Positions 7,313 through 10,803 of a DNA stretch of 10,803 bases are shown piece after piece. Every line of letters starts with the position of its first letter. The first letter of the stretch is position 1. The notes beneath the pieces were generated by a model that ran no database searches, was not told where the DNA came from, and worked only from the letters and a program-made list of their open reading frames with translations. The position numbers and the translations under genes were made by a program. The DNA is from JAGLSB01 sp023135955 (GTDB lineage Bacteria; Bacteroidota; Bacteroidia; Bacteroidales; GCA-2748055), in NCBI GenBank assembly GCA_030673645.1, contig DAOVIO010000140.1, positions 1 to 10,803 on the forward strand, in the 5' to 3' direction.

Positions 7313-7351
7313 GTTAATTCTTTCTTAAAAATGTCTTAATAAAGAATTAAC
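7313..7351. promoter_or_regulatory. long AT-rich dyad, possible operator between divergent genes
   Basis: GTTAATTCTTT (7313-7323) is matched perfectly in inverted orientation by AAAGAATTAAC (7341-7351). After one mismatch the symmetry continues for four more pairs (TTAA 7325-7328 with TTAA 7336-7339), leaving a 7-base centre. It lies upstream of both divergent genes, so a terminator role is unlikely. It is just upstream of the leftward -7 candidates, a typical activator position. Confidence 0.55.
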
Positions 7352-7422
7352 TAAATTAACAAAGCATTAGAATTATATGGGTTTTTAACAAGAAATCAAA
7401 TGGTTATTCTTTATATAAAGTT

Positions 7423-7430
7423 TATATTTG
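7423..7430 (+). promoter_or_regulatory. candidate -7 box of the Kelch-SARP regulator gene
   Basis: TATATTTG matches TAnnTTTG exactly, 44 bases before the ATG at 7475, giving a leader of roughly 35-40 bases. No good TTTG is seen at the expected -33 position (around 7398-7403). The remaining parts of 7131-7474 hold only the dyad and repeats listed separately; no small gene or RNA was recognised. Confidence 0.45.
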
Positions 7431-7474
7431 GTGTAAATCTTAATCCAGGCTAACACGGCTCTTATATAAAAAAA

Positions 7475-10054
7475 ATGTTACCCATTAAAATGAGAAAATA
7501 TTTATTCAGATTATCAATTATACAACTGTTATTTTTATTTTGGGCATCCGGCTCTTTATATGCTCAAACCTATGGTTTAAGTTTTGACAGTCATGATGTA
7601 TTAAAAGATGAACGAACACATATTGACCTCAATCACGATAAGTTCTTCTCTTTTAATAAGAATTTCAAGCTGGAATTTAGCATGTCAATCCGTCCAAATT
7701 TGCATATGAATTATGGATATATTTTAAGGATAATTGACGATAAAGGCAAAAACGTAGATTTAATATTCAATTATCAATCACCTCTTAGCAATAGCATCAT
7801 TGTAGTATACGGACAAGATATAACTAATATTTCCCTGAAACCTAATTTAAGTGCTCTTTGTTGTGAATGGTCTGAATTTGCTTTGAATTTCGACTTGGAT
7901 AATCAGATTTTGACATTTAATTCTTCAGACACAACAATAGCTGCTTCGGGTATAAAATTAAATTCAAAAGTTAAAATTTTGTTTGGAGCCTCCGATTATT
8001 TGCATTTTAAAACAACCGATGTGCCACCTATGAATATAAAGGATATCCGAATTTCCGAGATGGGAAAAATTGTTCATAATTGGCCGCTCGATGAAATTGA
8101 AGGGAATATTGCACGTGATTTGGTTAATAAAAAAAATGCTTCAGTTCTAAATCCCAACTGGTTAAAACCTTTATATCATGATTGGAAAAAAACCTTTGAG
8201 GTTACTTTAAATGGTTGTGCCGAGATTGCTTTCAGTCCTGTGGAAGAAAAATTTTATTTTGCCGGGGATAATCAAATGGAAGTATATTCTGTCGGGGAAA
8301 ATAATTCTGAAACTTTTCAATATAAGAATAATCCTCGTAATTTGAAGCCTGGTTGCCAGGCATTTTACGACACGCTAAGAAATCTATTTGTCAGTTATAA
8401 TATTGACCAAAAATCTATTTCCACCTTTAATCCTCAAACCCGTGAATGGGAGGAGTCGATGCCAAACATCAATCTTGAAACGGTCTTCTTGCAGCATAAT
8501 AAATATTTTTCTGCCATTGACAGTACTTTGTACATATTTGGAGGTTATGGACAGCATGAGTACAAAAATATAATTCAGCAATATGCTTTTTCAACTAATG
8601 AATGGAAAACAATAGATTACCTGGGTAATGATGTGTTTTATCCACGCTACCTTTCTGCTTTGGGTGAGACAAACGACAGTATATATATTCTGGGAGGTTA
8701 TGGAAGCACTTCCGGAGAACAGATTCTAAAACCACAAAATTATTACGACCTGCTTGTATATTCACTAAAAGATAAGCAAATCATCAAAAAATATGATTTT
8801 CATCCTCCAATTGAAGATGTTGGTTTTGCCAATTCAATGGTAATTGATCAGGATAAAGGTGAATACTATGCACTTGCTTTCCCCATTTTTAAGTACGATA
8901 GTTATTTGCAACTTGTAAAAGGTTCGCTTTCAAAACCTGAATTGAAAATGGTTGGCAACAAAATACCTTATCAGTTTAGCGATGTTGTATCATTTGCAGA
9001 TTTATATTATTGTAAAACAAGCAAAAAACTTTTTGCAGTAACAATGTTGGTTAACGACCAAAATCAAACTCAGCTAAGCTTGTATTCAATAGCGTTTCCA
9101 CCAAATGATAAAAACATTCCTGAAATAATAAAAAGCAGACATTGGTTAAAATTATTTTTCAGTATTCTTTTATTAGCGATCATTTTCGGAATCGTTGTTT
9201 TCAATTGGTATGCCACAAGAAAAGAAAATTCTTTAAAAAAATATGTTGAAGTTTCAGATTCGGAAAATTTGCCAACCGAAATCATTACCCGGACTGATAC
9301 ATTAGAAAATAATCCTAAATATAAAAATACTCTACTGTTTTTTGGCGGTTTTCAAATGTTCGATAAAAATGGGCTGGATATAACAAATAAATTCTCACCT
9401 CTTCTTAAGGAACTCTTCTTATTAATTTGGCTATACTCAATTAAAAACAACAAAGGAATTACTTCCCAAAAACTCACAGAGATTTTATGGTTCGATAAGG
9501 ACACAAAAAGTGCGAAAAATAACCTGGCTGTAAATATCATTAAACTAAAGCTAATGCTAAAGGAGGTTTTATCTGTAGAATTATCCAGACGGACAGGTTA
9601 TTGGAAAATTTCTTTCGAAGAAGATCTGGTATTCAACGATTACTTTACTTGTTTGAATCTGTGTAATAATAAAAAATATTTTGAAAAGCCTGAAATAATT
9701 AAATTCGTTGACTTGGCTCGCAAAGGGGATTTTCTAAGTAATTCAAATTATGAATGGCTAGATAAATTTAAAGCAGATATTTCAAATAGTATTATTGATA
9801 AATTAGTAGATTTTGCATCACATACAGAGATTGAAGCTGATCCTAATTTAATTCTTCATCTGGCAGACTCTATTTTAAATTTTGATATTATTAATGAGGA
9901 GGCAATGATTTTAAAATGTAAGGCCTATTTAGTAAATGGGAAACACCGTCTTGCTAACGATACCTTCTCGAAGTTTGCAAAAGATTATTCTAATCTTTAT
10001 GGTGTTACTTACGAAAAGACCTTTAAAGATATTGCGGGGGAAGACGAAGTGTAG
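7475..10054 (+). CDS. membrane-spanning one-component regulator: LamG-like and Kelch sensor, TM helix, SARP-type DNA-binding and BTAD-like domains
   Basis: This 859-aa protein has a signal peptide (cut near SLYA|Q, residues 30-31). Residues ~32-235 resemble a LamG/concanavalin sandwich (KLEFSMSIRP, NIKDIRISEMG, HNWPLDE). Residues ~240-545 carry Kelch-type blades, with diagnostic YIFGGYG (353-359) and YILGGYG (404-410). One strong transmembrane helix spans ~560-579 (LFFSILLLAIIFGIVVF), followed by positive RK, giving an outside-sensor, inside-effector topology. The cytoplasmic part begins at ~620 with LLFFGGFQMFDKNG, then SPLLKELFLLIWL, ITSQKLTEILWFD and SAKNNLAVNIIKLKLML, ending in the wing near RRTGYWKI (704-711): the winged helix of SARP/AfsR-type activators. 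Residues ~720-859 are helical, with GDFLSNSNYEWLDKFKADI matching the start of a BTAD domain. It probably binds a glycan or enzyme product in the periplasm and activates nearby transcription, perhaps the divergent enzyme operon (inference). Alternative start: ATG 7490. It is more AT-rich than the flanking leftward operon. Confidence 0.85.
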   Translation: MLPIKMRKYLFRLSIIQLLFLFWASGSLYAQTYGLSFDSHDVLKDERTHIDLNHDKFFSFNKNFKLEFSMSIRPNLHMNYGYILRIIDDKGKNVDLIFNYQSPLSNSIIVVYGQDITNISLKPNLSALCCEWSEFALNFDLDNQILTFNSSDTTIAASGIKLNSKVKILFGASDYLHFKTTDVPPMNIKDIRISEMGKIVHNWPLDEIEGNIARDLVNKKNASVLNPNWLKPLYHDWKKTFEVTLNGCAEIAFSPVEEKFYFAGDNQMEVYSVGENNSETFQYKNNPRNLKPGCQAFYDTLRNLFVSYNIDQKSISTFNPQTREWEESMPNINLETVFLQHNKYFSAIDSTLYIFGGYGQHEYKNIIQQYAFSTNEWKTIDYLGNDVFYPRYLSALGETNDSIYILGGYGSTSGEQILKPQNYYDLLVYSLKDKQIIKKYDFHPPIEDVGFANSMVIDQDKGEYYALAFPIFKYDSYLQLVKGSLSKPELKMVGNKIPYQFSDVVSFADLYYCKTSKKLFAVTMLVNDQNQTQLSLYSIAFPPNDKNIPEIIKSRHWLKLFFSILLLAIIFGIVVFNWYATRKENSLKKYVEVSDSENLPTEIITRTDTLENNPKYKNTLLFFGGFQMFDKNGLDITNKFSPLLKELFLLIWLYSIKNNKGITSQKLTEILWFDKDTKSAKNNLAVNIIKLKLMLKEVLSVELSRRTGYWKISFEEDLVFNDYFTCLNLCNNKKYFEKPEIIKFVDLARKGDFLSNSNYEWLDKFKADISNSIIDKLVDFASHTEIEADPNLILHLADSILNFDIINEEAMILKCKAYLVNGKHRLANDTFSKFAKDYSNLYGVTYEKTFKDIAGEDEV

Positions 10055-10072
10055 GATTGGTTGTGGGTGAGG

Positions 10073-10188
10073 ACGAGTTTGCTTCAGTCGCCCTCGTTCC
10101 TCGGGCTTCTTTCTAACAACGCGCATTACTTTGGATGAGTACGAGATTGCTTCTGTCGCCCTCGTTCCTCGGGCTCCTTCGCAATGAC
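10073..10188. repeat. left half of noncoding repeat cluster: two copies of a ~40-bp unit, 68-bp period
   Basis: Two near-identical units, ACGAGTTTGCTTCAGTCGCC... at 10073 and ACGAGATTGCTTCTGTCGCC... at 10141, share the core CCCTCGTTCCTCGGGCT. The second ends GCAATGAC at 10188 and, read on the minus strand, begins GTCATTGCGA and ends GAAGCAATCTCGTA, the form of the repeat seen on the right side of the palindrome. The DNA is much more GC-rich than its surroundings. Reading frames crossing it look artificial (low-complexity, overlapping on both strands). Confidence 0.75.
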
Positions 10189-10207
10189 CTAGCTTTGTCA
10201 TCAGGGT

Positions 10208-10250
10208 GGGATAAATAAGTTGGCGGCTTTGCCGCCAACTTATTTATCCC
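10208..10250. repeat. perfect palindrome with 20-bp arms and TTT loop
   Basis: Arms 10208-10227 and 10231-10250 are perfect reverse complements (GGGATAAATAAG..., ending in GGCGGC next to the loop TTT). It is 154 bases after the Kelch-SARP stop and would form a very stable hairpin in either strand. No T tract follows, so it is not a classical terminator, though it may still stabilise or end transcripts. It sits at the symmetry centre of the flanking repeats. Confidence 0.85.
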
Positions 10251-10269
10251 CTACTCTCGAGTGAGAATC

Positions 10270-10440
10270 GTCATTGCGAGACGACGAAGGAGGCGAAGCA
10301 ATCTCGTATCCCTTGCAGTTGCTGTATTCCTTTGCATTAAGCATGCCAAAGAAGGAGGCGAAGCAATCTCGTATCCCTTGCAGTTGCTGTGTTCCTTTGC
10401 AATAAGTATGACGATGAAGAAGGCGAAGCAATCTTGTCTC
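10270..10440. repeat. right half of repeat cluster: 65-bp tandem repeat, about 2.4 copies
   Basis: After GTCATTGCGAGACGAC (10270-10285), units begin GAAGGAGGCGAAGCAATCTC at 10286 and 10351 and GAAGAAGGCGAAGCAATCTT at 10416, giving an exact 65-base period with the third copy partial. Each full unit continues GTATCCCTTGCAGTTGCTGT and TTCCTTTGCA. The first unit is inverted relative to the left-hand copies, so the whole of 10140-10308 is an imperfect inverted repeat. The GTCATTGCGA...GAAGCAATCTC pattern is of the type widely seen as dispersed intergenic repeats in bacteria. Confidence 0.8.
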
Positions 10441-10477
10441 TTTCGAAAAGCAGGAGCAACCAACCCCTTTTAAACAT

Positions 10478-10508
10478 AAAAAAACCCGAAGCCTATAATC
10501 TCCGGGTT
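10478..10508 (-). terminator. Rho-independent terminator of the rightmost secreted-protein gene
   Basis: On the minus strand AACCCGGAG pairs with CTTCGGGTT (9 pairs including one G-T) around an 8-base loop, immediately followed by seven T residues. It begins 26 bases after the stop codon of the gene at 10535-10803. This is the clearest terminator in the window. Confidence 0.88.
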
Positions 10509-10534
10509 AATTTATATCAAAAAACTTCAGTAAA

Positions 10535-10803
10535 TTACTTTACCATAAGCTTGTGTACTTCAGATTTATTAGCTGATCTTACATCAACTAAATACATTCC
10601 TTTTGCAAAATCTGTCATATCAACATTAATCTCTGTACCTGAAAGATTATCACGGCTTGCAATCATTTTTCCAGTAACAGAATAAATTGAATAACTAAAT
10701 TTGTCTGTAGAAGGATTTACAATTGTAACAAGACCTTCTGTTGGATTTGGAAAAATTGTATTTGCAAATTCAGCACCTGCATCAACAGAAGCAGGATATA
10801 CAA
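10535..10803 (-). CDS. C-terminal T9SS sorting domain of a secreted protein (5' end outside window)
   Basis: The minus-strand frame is open from the right edge to a TAA at 10537-10535, giving 88 complete codons with no start in the window. The residues show the T9SS type A sorting domain: ANTIFPNPTEGLVTIVN, then YSIYSVTGKMIAS, INVDMTDFAKGMYLVDV and a final basic tail ending HKLMVK. That domain directs export through the outer membrane and is usually removed. Nothing of the functional part of the protein is visible, so its role cannot be stated. The terminator just downstream shows this is a natural C-terminus and not a fragment. Confidence 0.9.
   Translation of the reverse strand, partial: VYPASVDAGAEFANTIFPNPTEGLVTIVNPSTDKFSYSIYSVTGKMIASRDNLSGTEINVDMTDFAKGMYLVDVRSANKSEVHKLMVK

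Noticed and set aside
7313..7351. Dyad as a Rho-independent terminator
   Set aside because: It is AT-only in most of the stem, lies upstream of both flanking genes and has no T tract on either strand.
9929..10201. Minus-strand 90-aa ORF over the end of the regulator gene
   Set aside because: It is antisense to the well-supported C-terminal domain and runs into the repeat cluster; no recognisable features.
10286..10440. Possible CRISPR array because of regular spacing
   Set aside because: The whole 65-bp unit is repeated, with no unique spacers between short repeats, and no cas genes are present.
10240..10473. Several overlapping ORFs on both strands in the repeat cluster
   Set aside because: They are translations of the 65-bp tandem repeat and palindrome, repeat themselves internally, lack starts with context and have no protein-like pattern.

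Overview
The window looks like chromosomal DNA from a free-living, polysaccharide-degrading member of the Bacteroidota, probably in or near the Marinilabiliales/Prolixibacteraceae; that placement is inferred from style, not a marker gene. Three proteins end in type IX secretion (T9SS, Por) C-terminal sorting domains with an [F/Y]PNP start. Nearly all products carry N-terminal Sec signal peptides. Start codons lack clear Shine-Dalgarno sequences, and candidate promoters have the Bacteroidota -7 form TAnnTTTG.

Layout, left to right. (1) Positions 1-689 (+) are the C-terminus of a secreted sulfatase-like enzyme with an Fn3-like domain and a T9SS tail. (2) Positions 946-2331 (+) encode a secreted protein with two tandem DUF1080 (3-keto-disaccharide hydrolase) domains. 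(3) Positions 2331-2894 are a gene graveyard: a 29-codon stretch that reads like the C-terminus of a lost protein, then a truncated secreted Ig-like (SbsA/Big_5-like) gene whose apparent start has an in-frame stop inside the signal-peptide region. (4) Positions 7130-2932 (-) form a probable operon: a Gfo/Idh/MocA oxidoreductase cut to its first quarter, a periplasmic calcineurin-like phosphoesterase, and a 938-aa GH71/99-like enzyme with accessory domains and a T9SS tail. (5) Positions 7131-7474 are a divergent control region with a long AT-rich dyad, a 12-bp direct repeat and Bacteroidota-type -7 boxes. (6) Positions 7475-10054 (+) encode an 859-aa membrane-spanning regulator: signal peptide, LamG-like domain, Kelch-type propeller, one transmembrane helix, then a cytoplasmic SARP-type winged helix and BTAD-like helical domain. 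(7) Positions 10073-10440 are a GC-rich noncoding repeat cluster around a perfect 20-bp-arm palindrome. (8) Positions 10535-10803 (-) are the C-terminal T9SS tail of another secreted protein, followed by a Rho-independent terminator.

Working model (inference): this is a carbohydrate-degradation locus acting on a sulfated or alpha-mannoside-type glycan outside the cell. Sulfatase and GH71/99-like enzyme are exported by T9SS, while DUF1080 and Gfo/Idh/MocA families fit 3-keto-sugar chemistry. The Kelch-TM-SARP protein is divergently placed and looks like a one-component transmembrane sensor that could switch on the adjacent enzyme operon. It is the most unusual item here. No SusC/SusD pair, tRNA, rRNA, transposase or CRISPR array was seen.
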